DNA of 64,000 bases from Pelagibius litoralis (GTDB lineage Bacteria; Pseudomonadota; Alphaproteobacteria; Kiloniellales; Kiloniellaceae), in contig NZ_JAAQPH010000011.1 in the NCBI RefSeq assembly GCF_011683915.1, positions 1 through 64,000 on the forward strand, given 5' to 3'. How positions within the stretch are numbered: position 1 is the stretch's first letter; every line of letters begins with the position of its first letter. The notes under the pieces were generated by a model. The model searched no databases, was not told the DNA's origin, and saw only the letters and a list, made by a program, of their open reading frames with translations. Shown piece after piece: positions 46,186 to 53,803 of this stretch. Position numbers and translations under genes: made by a program.

Positions 46186-47277
46186 CTATTCCGGCTTCAG
46201 GAGAACGACATCGCGCGGCCGGATCTCTACCGAGACCTCCGCGCCTTGGCCGAAAGGACGGCGGTCGATCGGGTTGATCACCTGAAGGCTGTGGGTCCCG
46301 ACCGTAACGAAGTAGCGGGCCGATTGTCCCTGATAATCGACCGTCTCGATCCGGCCGGTGAGGCGGGTTGCATCGGTTTTGTCTTGCGGCGTGCTGGACA
46401 GGCGGATTTTTTCCGCCCGCACGACGAGCCGCAGGCGCGCGCCGTTTTGCGGCGCCTCGGTCCCTTCGCTGTCGGCTTGGATTTCGCCGAGGCCCTCGAC
46501 CGCGATGCGCAGGGCGTTGCCGTCGCGGGCGGTTACCTGGCCGTCGAGAAGGTTCGAGTTGCCCAGGAAGCGGGCGACGAACTCGGAGCGCGGCCGGGTA
46601 TAGACGTCCTCGGGGGAGCCTTCCTGTTCGATCCGCCCCTGGTTCATCACGATGATCTTGTCCGACATCGCCAGGGCTTCCGACTGGTCGTGGGTCACGA
46701 AGATGGTGGTGATCCCGAGCTGATGCTGGATCTTCTTCAGCTCGACGCGCATGCCCTCGCGCAGGTTGGCGTCGAGCGCTGAGAGCGGCTCGTCGAGCAG
46801 CAGGACATCCGGCTCGACCACAATGGCGCGCGCCAGCGCGATGCGTTGCTGCTGGCCGCCGGAAAGCTGGTTGGGGAAGCGGTCGGCCATCTGCGGCAGC
46901 TGCACGAGGTCCAGCGCGCGGCTGACACGTTCGGCGATCTGCGCCTTCGCGGCCTTACGGTACTTGAGGCCGAAGGCGACGTTATCGAACACGGTCTTAT
47001 GGGGAAAGAGGGCGTAGTTCTGGAACACGATGCCCAGGTTGCGCTTGTGGATGGGCACGTCGTTCACGCGCGCGCCCTTGATGAGGATGTCTCCCGCGCT
47101 CGGCGCCGCCAGACCCGCGACCATGCGCAGGGTGGTGGTCTTGCCACAGCCGCTGGGGCCGAGCAGGGTCACGAAGGCGCCAGCCTCGACCGCCAGGTTC
47201 ATCGGCTCGACCGCCGTGAAGTTGCCATAGCGCTTGACCACGCCGCTCAGCTCGACGACCTGTTCCCGATCGCTCAT
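46186..47277 (-). CDS. Spermidine/putrescine-type ABC transporter ATP-binding protein
   Basis: 363 residues from ATG 47277; the TTG just before is not needed. Walker A GPSGCGKTT, Q-loop VFQNYALFPHKTVFDNVAFG, signature QLSGGQQQRIALARAI, Walker B VLLLDEPLSALD, and a C-terminal TOBE-type beta domain (about 280-363, VDYQGQSARYFVTV). This is the PotA architecture. It powers the two permeases encoded upstream; a hairpin separates it from the binding-protein gene. Confidence 0.92.
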   Translation of the reverse strand: MSDREQVVELSGVVKRYGNFTAVEPMNLAVEAGAFVTLLGPSGCGKTTTLRMVAGLAAPSAGDILIKGARVNDVPIHKRNLGIVFQNYALFPHKTVFDNVAFGLKYRKAAKAQIAERVSRALDLVQLPQMADRFPNQLSGGQQQRIALARAIVVEPDVLLLDEPLSALDANLREGMRVELKKIQHQLGITTIFVTHDQSEALAMSDKIIVMNQGRIEQEGSPEDVYTRPRSEFVARFLGNSNLLDGQVTARDGNALRIAVEGLGEIQADSEGTEAPQNGARLRLVVRAEKIRLSSTPQDKTDATRLTGRIETVDYQGQSARYFVTVGTHSLQVINPIDRRPFGQGAEVSVEIRPRDVVLLKPE

Positions 47278-47311
47278 CAAGGGTTACTCCAGTTCTCCGT
47301 CAGGAAGGCGC

Positions 47312-47339
47312 GGCGGGCCGGGGATCTTTCCGGCCCGCC
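47312..47339 (-). promoter_or_regulatory. Intercistronic hairpin after the binding-protein gene
   Basis: GGCGGGCCGG (47312-47321) pairs perfectly with CCGGCCCGCC (47330-47339). It sits between the stop of the binding-protein gene and the ATPase gene on the minus strand, without a long T-run. Confidence 0.65.
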
Positions 47340-47347
47340 AGGCTCGT

Positions 47348-48502
47348 TCAGTAGCCCTTCTGAACGCGGCCGAACTTCTTCGACCACTCGGCTTCGTTGC
47401 CGTTCCAGTAGGCCGGGTCCGCGAAGGTCAGCTGCGCGAGTTTGCCGGTCGCATCGAAAGCGGGCAGGGTCGGGATCTTCTTGCCGAGATCGACCTTGGT
47501 CGGGTCGAGCGCCGGCGGGTAGTTCTGCCCCTCGGCCACGGCGATGGCCACCGCGGGCTCGAGCATGAAGTTCAGCAGTTCTTCGCAGGCTTCCAGCGGG
47601 CTGCCCTTGAGGACCATCAGGCACTCCTGCCAGGCATAGCCGTTCGGCGCGTCGTAGTAGCCGATCGGGTGGCCCTGCTGCTGCAGCGCCGCGATGCGTC
47701 CGGACCAGCCCTCGGTGACGTAGATCTCCCCCTCGGCCAGCAGGCTCATCAACTCGGCGCCGGAGCCCCAGTACTTCAGGGCGAGGTCGCGATGCGCGCG
47801 GATGGCGTCCCAGACGGCTTCCATATCCTGGATGTCGTTGGGTTTCTGGCCGGTCGCCAGGGCGCCGTACCAGATCCGGGTGCGCCAGTCACCCCAGCCA
47901 CCGATCTTGCCTTTGTACTTGGGGTCGATGAGGATCCTGGCGCCCTTTTCCTCCATCTCCTCGCGGCTGATCTTCGCGGTGTTGTAGGCCAGTCCGGTGG
48001 TGCCGTAGTCGTAGGGCGCCGCCGACAGCTTGCCGTTGGTCACGCCGCGGAAGGGCTCCATCAGGGCCGAGATGACGTACTTCAGGTTTGGGATGTTGTC
48101 CTCGTTCAGGACCACGTCGTAGCCCAGGTTTACGTAGCGGGCGTAGTCGAAGACGCCGCTGGCGTGGAAGATGTTGTATTCGCCCGGCTGTCCGGCCTTC
48201 ACCCGGTTGAGGTATTCGTCGCCGCTGGCGAAGGTGCCGTCGATGACCTTGATGCCGGTCTTCGCGGAGTAGGGGTCGAAGGCATGTTTGCGGAAGGCCT
48301 CCGAGACCACGCCGCCCCAGCCGTCGAAGCGCACGCTTTCGGGGGTGGCCGCGAAGGCCTGGCGCTGCAGGCCTTTCAGCGGCGCACCGGTCAGGCCGGC
48401 GGTGAGGCTCGCCGCGCCCAGCAGTGTCAGAAACGAGCGCCGGTCGATATCGCCGTTGCGAAAGCGTTCCAGCAGTTTTTGATAGCGGGTGGTGTTATCC
48501 AT
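47348..48502 (-). CDS. Polyamine-type ABC transporter substrate-binding protein
   Basis: 384 residues with a twin-arginine leader, IDRRSFLTLLGAASLTAGLT. The mature protein follows the PotD/PotF family: VRFDGWGGVVSEAFRKHAFD, SGDEYLNRVKAGQPGEYNIF and YGTTGLAYNTAKI. It captures a cationic amine in the periplasm. The operon's acetylpolyamine amidohydrolase and acetyltransferase support an N-acetylated or free polyamine ligand, but sequence does not fix which. Confidence 0.9.
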   Translation of the reverse strand: MDNTTRYQKLLERFRNGDIDRRSFLTLLGAASLTAGLTGAPLKGLQRQAFAATPESVRFDGWGGVVSEAFRKHAFDPYSAKTGIKVIDGTFASGDEYLNRVKAGQPGEYNIFHASGVFDYARYVNLGYDVVLNEDNIPNLKYVISALMEPFRGVTNGKLSAAPYDYGTTGLAYNTAKISREEMEEKGARILIDPKYKGKIGGWGDWRTRIWYGALATGQKPNDIQDMEAVWDAIRAHRDLALKYWGSGAELMSLLAEGEIYVTEGWSGRIAALQQQGHPIGYYDAPNGYAWQECLMVLKGSPLEACEELLNFMLEPAVAIAVAEGQNYPPALDPTKVDLGKKIPTLPAFDATGKLAQLTFADPAYWNGNEAEWSKKFGRVQKGY

Positions 48503-48562
48503 CTCCCATACCTTTCCCTGGTTTGATGTTTGTTGGCATTGTTCGAGGCTTCTCTCTTTTCG

Positions 48563-49369
48563 TCACCGCAACGCGGCCGCCATGCGCCGGGCGATGGAGA
48601 CGCCCAGCAACGGGACGGCGACGGTCACGACCACCATGACCGCGCCCAGGGCGTTGATTTCTGGACTGATCGAATTGCGGAGCATGGCGAAGATCTGGGT
48701 GGGGACCGTTTCGACGCCGCCCGGCTTCCAGAACAGGGTACCGGTGACGTCGTCGAAGGAAATCGTGAAGGCGAAGATGACGCCGGCGAAGACCGCCGGC
48801 ATGATCAGCGGCAGGGTCACTTCGCGGAACGTGTGAAAGGCATTGGCGCCCAGGCTCAGCGCCGCCTCTTCATAGTCGCGGCGGACGGCGACAAGGCGAG
48901 CCTGCACGATCAGCACCACGAAAGGCAGCGTGAAGATGACGTGGCCGAGCAGCAGCAGGGGAAAGCTCTTGGGCATCTCCAGCCAACGCAGGAAGAGCAG
49001 CAGCGCGACGGCCAGCACCACCTCCGGCACCAGGATCGGCGCGATCATCAGGGTGGTGATCAAACCCTTGCCGCGGAAATCGTAGCGCACCAGTGCCAGG
49101 CTGGTCAGCACCCCCAGGGTCGTTGAGACGGCGGCGGTCAACGACCCCAGCAGCACGGAGGTCTTGAAGGCGCGCACGATGGCGTCGTTGTTCCACAGCT
49201 CGACGAACCAGCGCAGGCTGAGCCCCTCCATGGGAAAGCTGCCGAACTGGTTGGCGTTGAAGGCGAGCAGCACCACCACCGCCACCGGCAGGAACATGAA
49301 GAGGTAGATCAGGATGGTGAAGGCCCGGATCAGGCTCCAGCTGGTCACGATGTTTTGGCCGCCGCTCAT
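48563..49369 (-). CDS. Polyamine-type ABC transporter permease (PotC-like)
   Basis: 268 residues with six hydrophobic spans. The ATPase-coupling EAA loop is visible as DYEEAALSLGANAFHTFREV TL-type sequence, and LVRYDFRGKGLITTLMIAPI and FDDVTGTLFWKPGG follow PotC proteins. Its start overlaps the stop of the companion permease by 4 bp. Confidence 0.9.
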   Translation of the reverse strand: MSGGQNIVTSWSLIRAFTILIYLFMFLPVAVVVLLAFNANQFGSFPMEGLSLRWFVELWNNDAIVRAFKTSVLLGSLTAAVSTTLGVLTSLALVRYDFRGKGLITTLMIAPILVPEVVLAVALLLFLRWLEMPKSFPLLLLGHVIFTLPFVVLIVQARLVAVRRDYEEAALSLGANAFHTFREVTLPLIMPAVFAGVIFAFTISFDDVTGTLFWKPGGVETVPTQIFAMLRNSISPEINALGAVMVVVTVAVPLLGVSIARRMAAALR

Positions 49370-50241
49370 CGGAAGCTCTTGGCCAGCTGGCCGATGCCGG
49401 CAAAGCGGCTGTAGAGCATGACAACCGATCCGAGGACGACCAGCAGGACAAGGGAGAGCGCCGAGCCGAGCGGCCAGTCGAGCTGTGTGATGATGGTCTC
49501 GAAGACGAGGTTGGCGAACATCGCGTCGCGCGGTCCGCCGAGGATCATCGGCGTGATGTAGGTGCCGGCGCCGAGCACGAAGCAGAGCAGGCTGCCGGCC
49601 GCCAGCCCGGGCAGCGACAGCGGCAGGGTCACTTCCCGGAAGGCCTGCCAGCCGGTGCAGCCGAGCGAGCGCGCGGCGTCGACCAGGTTACCGTCGATGC
49701 CGTCCAGGCTGACATAGATGTTGAGGATCATGAAGGGCAGCAGGAAGTGGACCAGCCCGAGTATCACCGTGCCCTCGTTGTAGAGGATCTGCATCGGCTC
49801 CGAGATTACGCCGAGCCACAGCAGGAAGACGTTGAGCGCCCCGCTGACCCCCAGGATGTTGATCCAGGACATGGTGCGGATGATGTAGCTGATCCAGAAC
49901 GGCAGCATCAGCAGCAGGATCAGCACGGCCTTGTGGCGGGTGGTCGAGCGGGCGATGAAATAGGCCGGCACGTAGCCGAGCGTGATGCAGAGCAGGGTCG
50001 AGGCGGCGGCGATGCGCAGGGTCTGGAACAGGATGTCGCGGTAGAAGGGGTCGGTCAGCACCTCGATCCAGTTGTCGAGGTAGAAGCCGACCTGTTCGGA
50101 GCCGACCGCGGTGCGCAGCCAGAAGGAATAGACCGCAATAAAGCAGACCGGGATGACCAACAGCATGGCCACCGCGGCCAGGGCCGGCGACATAAGAATC
50201 CACGGACGCGCGCCCGGCGCGTCGACGTCGCTTGCTGACAT
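49366..50241 (-). CDS. Polyamine-type ABC transporter permease (PotB-like)
   Basis: 291 residues, six spans after a short Pro/Ala-rich N-terminus. The EAA loop reads VDAARSLGCTGWQAFREVTL, with LGAGTYITPMILGG and FWISYIIRTMSWINILG as further PotB-type features. It is the first gene of the minus-strand operon, 142 bp from the divergent LysR gene. Confidence 0.9.
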   Translation of the reverse strand: MSASDVDAPGARPWILMSPALAAVAMLLVIPVCFIAVYSFWLRTAVGSEQVGFYLDNWIEVLTDPFYRDILFQTLRIAAASTLLCITLGYVPAYFIARSTTRHKAVLILLLMLPFWISYIIRTMSWINILGVSGALNVFLLWLGVISEPMQILYNEGTVILGLVHFLLPFMILNIYVSLDGIDGNLVDAARSLGCTGWQAFREVTLPLSLPGLAAGSLLCFVLGAGTYITPMILGGPRDAMFANLVFETIITQLDWPLGSALSLVLLVVLGSVVMLYSRFAGIGQLAKSFR

Positions 50242-50350
50242 TGGTCCCTTAAAGCCTCTCTGACACCCGGCATTGTGCGCTGCGGGGTTGCCCGGGGTCG
50301 TGTCGGGGCAGTGTTCTCCTTCGCCCTTTATTGTGCAAATAGATAAGTGC

Positions 50351-50377
50351 TATAATGGTTATAGATATCATCTATAA
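50351..50377. promoter_or_regulatory. LysR promoter -10 and palindromic operator
   Basis: TATAAT at 50351-50356 is a consensus -10 box. Directly after it TTATAGAT-ATC-ATCTATAA (50359-50377) is a perfect inverted repeat containing the T-N11-A pattern of LysR sites. It lies 7 bp before the lysR start, so autoregulation by occlusion is likely, with possible control of the divergent operon. Confidence 0.6.
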
Positions 50378-50383
50378 AGGCCG

Positions 50384-51355
50384 ATGATGGAGTCTTCCCT
50401 GCTGAAGGACAGCGGCGAGCGCTTGGCACGCGAACTGGATTGGAACCTGCTGCGCACCTTCATGGTGGTGGTGCAGGAGGGCAGCGTCACCGGGGCGGCG
50501 AAGCGGCTCTACCTGCGCCAGCCGACGATCAGCCACGCGCTGAAGCGCCTGGAAACCCGGCTCGGCAAACGATTGATCGAGCGTGGCCCGGCGACCTTCC
50601 GGGTGACGCCGGCCGGCGAGGTGCTCTACCGCGAATGCGTGGAGATCTACGGCAACGTCGTCCGGGTGGCGGTGCTGACCCGCGATATCAAGGACGAGAT
50701 CGCTGGCCATGTGCGCATCGCCATGGCCAGCCACGTGATCTCGCCGATCTTCGACGAGGTTCTGGCCGCTTTCCACGTCGCCAACCCCAAAGCGACCTAC
50801 GAGATCGAGGTCGACACCTCGGCCGAGGTGACCCGCGCGGTGCTGGAGAAATCGGTCAGCTTCGGCGTCTGCCTGGTGCACAGGCGCTCACCGCGGTTGG
50901 AATACGAGATGATCTACCGCGAGTATTTCGGGTTCTTCTGCGGCCCCTCGCATCCGCTGTTCGGGCAGAGCGGCCTGAAGCTGGAGGACCTGAAGGGACA
51001 CGCCGCGGTCTCCTTCAAGACCGACCAGCTGGCCGATGCGCTGCGCCCCGTCGCCCTGCTGCGTGCGCAGCACGACATCGACGACATCGTGGTCGGCCAC
51101 TCCTCGCACCTGGAGGAGGTGCGGCGCATGATCGTCGCCGGCCTCGGCATCGGCCCGCTGCCAATTCACGTGGTGGCGCGCGATCTGCGCGATGGTCTGT
51201 TGTGGCGGCTGCCGCCCTACAAGGCGCCGCCGGCCATCGATATTTATGTGGTGTGGAACCCGCACACCCATCTAAACCGCGCCGAGGAGGGCCTTCTGGC
51301 CGCCCTGCGCGCGGCAATCGACGCCAAGCCGCTCAGCGCCCGTACCTACAAGTAA
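50384..51355 (+). CDS. LysR-family transcriptional regulator
   Basis: 323 residues. The winged HTH spans about residues 18-78 (WNLLRTFMVVVQEGSVTGAA, RQPTISHALKRLETRLGKRL). The two-lobed effector domain follows (about 100-300), including VRRMIVAGLGIGPLPIHVV. It diverges from the polyamine/BKACE operon and probably regulates it. ATG 50384 and 50387 are both possible. Confidence 0.9.
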   Translation: MMESSLLKDSGERLARELDWNLLRTFMVVVQEGSVTGAAKRLYLRQPTISHALKRLETRLGKRLIERGPATFRVTPAGEVLYRECVEIYGNVVRVAVLTRDIKDEIAGHVRIAMASHVISPIFDEVLAAFHVANPKATYEIEVDTSAEVTRAVLEKSVSFGVCLVHRRSPRLEYEMIYREYFGFFCGPSHPLFGQSGLKLEDLKGHAAVSFKTDQLADALRPVALLRAQHDIDDIVVGHSSHLEEVRRMIVAGLGIGPLPIHVVARDLRDGLLWRLPPYKAPPAIDIYVVWNPHTHLNRAEEGLLAALRAAIDAKPLSARTYK

Positions 51356-51674
51356 GCCGGTTGCTGCCGTTCCTGCTTCTGAGACACGGGAGGTTGTCCG
51401 GTCTTGGACCTTCCATGATCGGCGGTTGTCCGGCAAAGGCACAGGCATGCTCTCGCAACCGCTTTCAAACGCTGAGCTCTAGCGGCGGGCCTTTGGTGAT
51501 TTGGTGGGCGGCAACAGGGCCGAAATTGTGCCCGCGCCCATCAAGGCAAGGCGAAAACCCTGAATCCAATACCAAACATAAAAGCCCCGCTACCAAGCGG
51601 GGCTTTTGGCGTTGAGGCCGCCCGCAAGCCTCCAACCTCCTTTGAGCCTGAGACCGGCAGGAAAGTGATCCGGG
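51356..51674. other. Intergenic region between lysR and the membrane sensor gene
   Basis: Nothing is seen here except the bidirectional terminator at 51580-51607. Confidence 0.5.
51580..51607. terminator. Bidirectional terminator
   Basis: AAAAGCCCCGCT pairs with AGCGGGGCTTTT around an ACCA loop: a 12-bp perfect stem with A- and T-runs, placed between convergent genes. Confidence 0.85.
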
Positions 51675-53426
51675 CTAATCCACAGTTTTTGTCGACCTGA
51701 AGGATTCACTCGGCGTTTGCCCAAACTCCCGGCGATACAACTTGGCAAAGTGGCCGACGTTGGAGAAGCCGGCAGCATGGGCGATCTCGGCGATCGTGTT
51801 GCGCTGGCGCAGCAGGATAAGATCGCGGGCGAAGGTCAGGCGCACGGATCGAATGAAGGCGGCCGGCGCCAGGCCGCAGGCTTCCTTCAAGCGCCGGCCG
51901 AGAGTCTTTTCGCTGGTCCCCAGCGCGGCCGCCAGTTCCCTGGCGCCGAAGCCCTGCTCGCCCAGATGTTCCAGGACACACCGGGTGGCGGACTCAACAA
52001 AGCGCTGCTCGGCCGGGGACTGGAGGCTTTTTTGAGGGCTCTCGATCAGACTGGCCTCAAGTGCCTCGATTCTTGCACTGGCGGTTTTCAGGGATTCGGC
52101 ATGCTGGTCCTGGGCGGCGATCGCGTCACGCCGCAGCGCCTGCACCTCCACGACGGCGGTATGTCTCTGCTTGTGAAGAGCGTTCACCATGGTCGAGATT
52201 GCCAGCATCATGAAGGTCGTCTCCCCCATGACGGCCAGGTAATAGCCCCAGGTGAGCGGGCGCATGACGATGAGATCGTAAGCGACGGCAGCCTGTGTGA
52301 TTTCGATCGGGAAGACAAAGGAATAGACGGCGATGGACAGCCCCGATGTCAGGGCGAGCAGGGATCCGAAGACGAACTTGGCCTGCGGCAGCCCGTCGTA
52401 AATTCTCTTGAATGCCACACCGAGGAGGACCAGGGGGCAGGCGAAGAAAGCGAGATGCAAGGGGAGGGAGAGGCCCCAGGGATCGACGACCGCCAGCCCG
52501 GTCGTGACGACGGCAATGCCTGACAGGACCAGGAACAGTCGCCTTAGCCCGGGCGTACCCGCGTCGATCCTAAGCAGCACGCGACAGTATTGGATGTTGG
52601 CGAAGACGCCGAGCCCGGCCATGAACTCGCGAATCGGCGACATCACGGTAACCGGAAGGGTCACGCCGACAAAATTGCTGAGCCATCCGTCATAGATGAA
52701 TGAAAAGACGAAGAGGCAAAGCATGTAGAGCGCATAGTACTGATAGAAGCGGGCCTCTATGTGCTGGAACAGGACAAGGCTGATGATGGCAATGGCCCCG
52801 ACGTAGCCCAGGAATAGAGCCGTCATAACCAAGGTCAGCGTCGACCAGCCCGTAAACAGATAGGACGACATAATCACCGGGGTTATGGTCGGCGCGAAGG
52901 TTCCCTGAATGCGCAGGTAGAAGGTCTTCTCCTCGCCCGGCCCGACAGTCAGGGGAAAGCCGGTTTTGACCTCGGTATTTACCCTTTCGGGAAGAGGGAC
53001 GGTGCGGCCGTTCCGCGATAGGTTGATCAAACCGTCCGGTTGCTGTTCGAACAGGATCACCTCATCGAAGATGAATTCCATAAAGGCGACGAACCACTGC
53101 TTTTCGCTGCCGTGGTCATTGACGACGGTGAAGCGGAGCCAGAGAGCCTGGTCGGGCAGCGGGGCCTGAAAAATGAGGGTGCAATGCCCCGATTCGAAAG
53201 CCTGCGCCGCAATAGCGGCCGGTTCCGTTACCCCGGTGGGGTCGAGGAAGACGTCCGCCAGCAAGGGGCGCAGTTGGTCTTCCCCGCGTTCCGACAGGCT
53301 GTTGAGCGGCGTTGCCGAATCGCACGCCTCCAAGGGGCTGTCCGCCTGGACGGCAGAGGTCGGTGCGAGCGCAAAAAGGAACGTGGCCAGAAAAAGTATG
53401 GGCCATGGAATCTGCGAATTTACCAT
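51675..53426 (-). CDS. 7TMR-DISM membrane sensor with C-terminal AraC DNA-binding domain
   Basis: 583 residues. A signal peptide (about 1-28) precedes a periplasmic DISMED2-like beta domain (about 60-190, with LWLRFTVVNDHGSEKQWFVA and LTVGPGEEKTFYLRIQG). Seven hydrophobic spans follow (about 195-415, e.g. YALYMLCLFVFSFIYDGWLS), then a helical linker (about 425-465). The C-terminal HTH pair of AraC regulators closes the protein: LGTSEKTLGRRLKEACGLAP and TIAEIAHAAGFSNVGHFAKL, then YRREFGQTPS. 7TMR-DISM proteins usually end in kinase or cyclase modules; here a membrane-tied transcription factor is predicted. Target genes are unknown, the neighbouring giant RTX gene being a candidate. Confidence 0.88.
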   Translation of the reverse strand: MVNSQIPWPILFLATFLFALAPTSAVQADSPLEACDSATPLNSLSERGEDQLRPLLADVFLDPTGVTEPAAIAAQAFESGHCTLIFQAPLPDQALWLRFTVVNDHGSEKQWFVAFMEFIFDEVILFEQQPDGLINLSRNGRTVPLPERVNTEVKTGFPLTVGPGEEKTFYLRIQGTFAPTITPVIMSSYLFTGWSTLTLVMTALFLGYVGAIAIISLVLFQHIEARFYQYYALYMLCLFVFSFIYDGWLSNFVGVTLPVTVMSPIREFMAGLGVFANIQYCRVLLRIDAGTPGLRRLFLVLSGIAVVTTGLAVVDPWGLSLPLHLAFFACPLVLLGVAFKRIYDGLPQAKFVFGSLLALTSGLSIAVYSFVFPIEITQAAVAYDLIVMRPLTWGYYLAVMGETTFMMLAISTMVNALHKQRHTAVVEVQALRRDAIAAQDQHAESLKTASARIEALEASLIESPQKSLQSPAEQRFVESATRCVLEHLGEQGFGARELAAALGTSEKTLGRRLKEACGLAPAAFIRSVRLTFARDLILLRQRNTIAEIAHAAGFSNVGHFAKLYRREFGQTPSESFRSTKTVD

Positions 53427-53803
53427 TGCGGGCCGACTCTAACTCAAGGTTGAAGGATCTCAAGCTCACATCTCCGTATGTGTGGGAGACTCATTTCGGA
53501 CAAAGGTGCCCGCAGGTCAGTCAAACTACTTATTTCCCATTCAAATCAACCGGCAAAACTGTCTCTACTCACAGGCGCGGCGGCAAAGGCACAGGTAGCG
53601 TTCTTGCGGCCTGCCGTAGGTGTCTGGGAACACAGGTGTTTGGGTGCATCTATGTACATGGATGTCCAGGAACGCAGGTGCCTCGAAACATCTAAGAATC
53701 CAGGTGCTTAAGAATTTGAGTACGCAGCGGATACGGAAGCCGGTTCTCAATGACCGGGTTTTGCATCTGCACCAAGGGGTGTGGGACAAGTGGGAGAGAC
53801 AGG
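53427..53803. other. Promoter region between divergent sensor and giant RTX gene
   Basis: No gene. Within 53600-53720 a lower-GC, word-repetitive stretch repeats CAGGTG at 53633, 53675 and 53701, with interspersed ATCTA and ACATGGATG words. It could hold regulator sites, but spacing (42 and 26 bp) is irregular. Confidence 0.4.
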
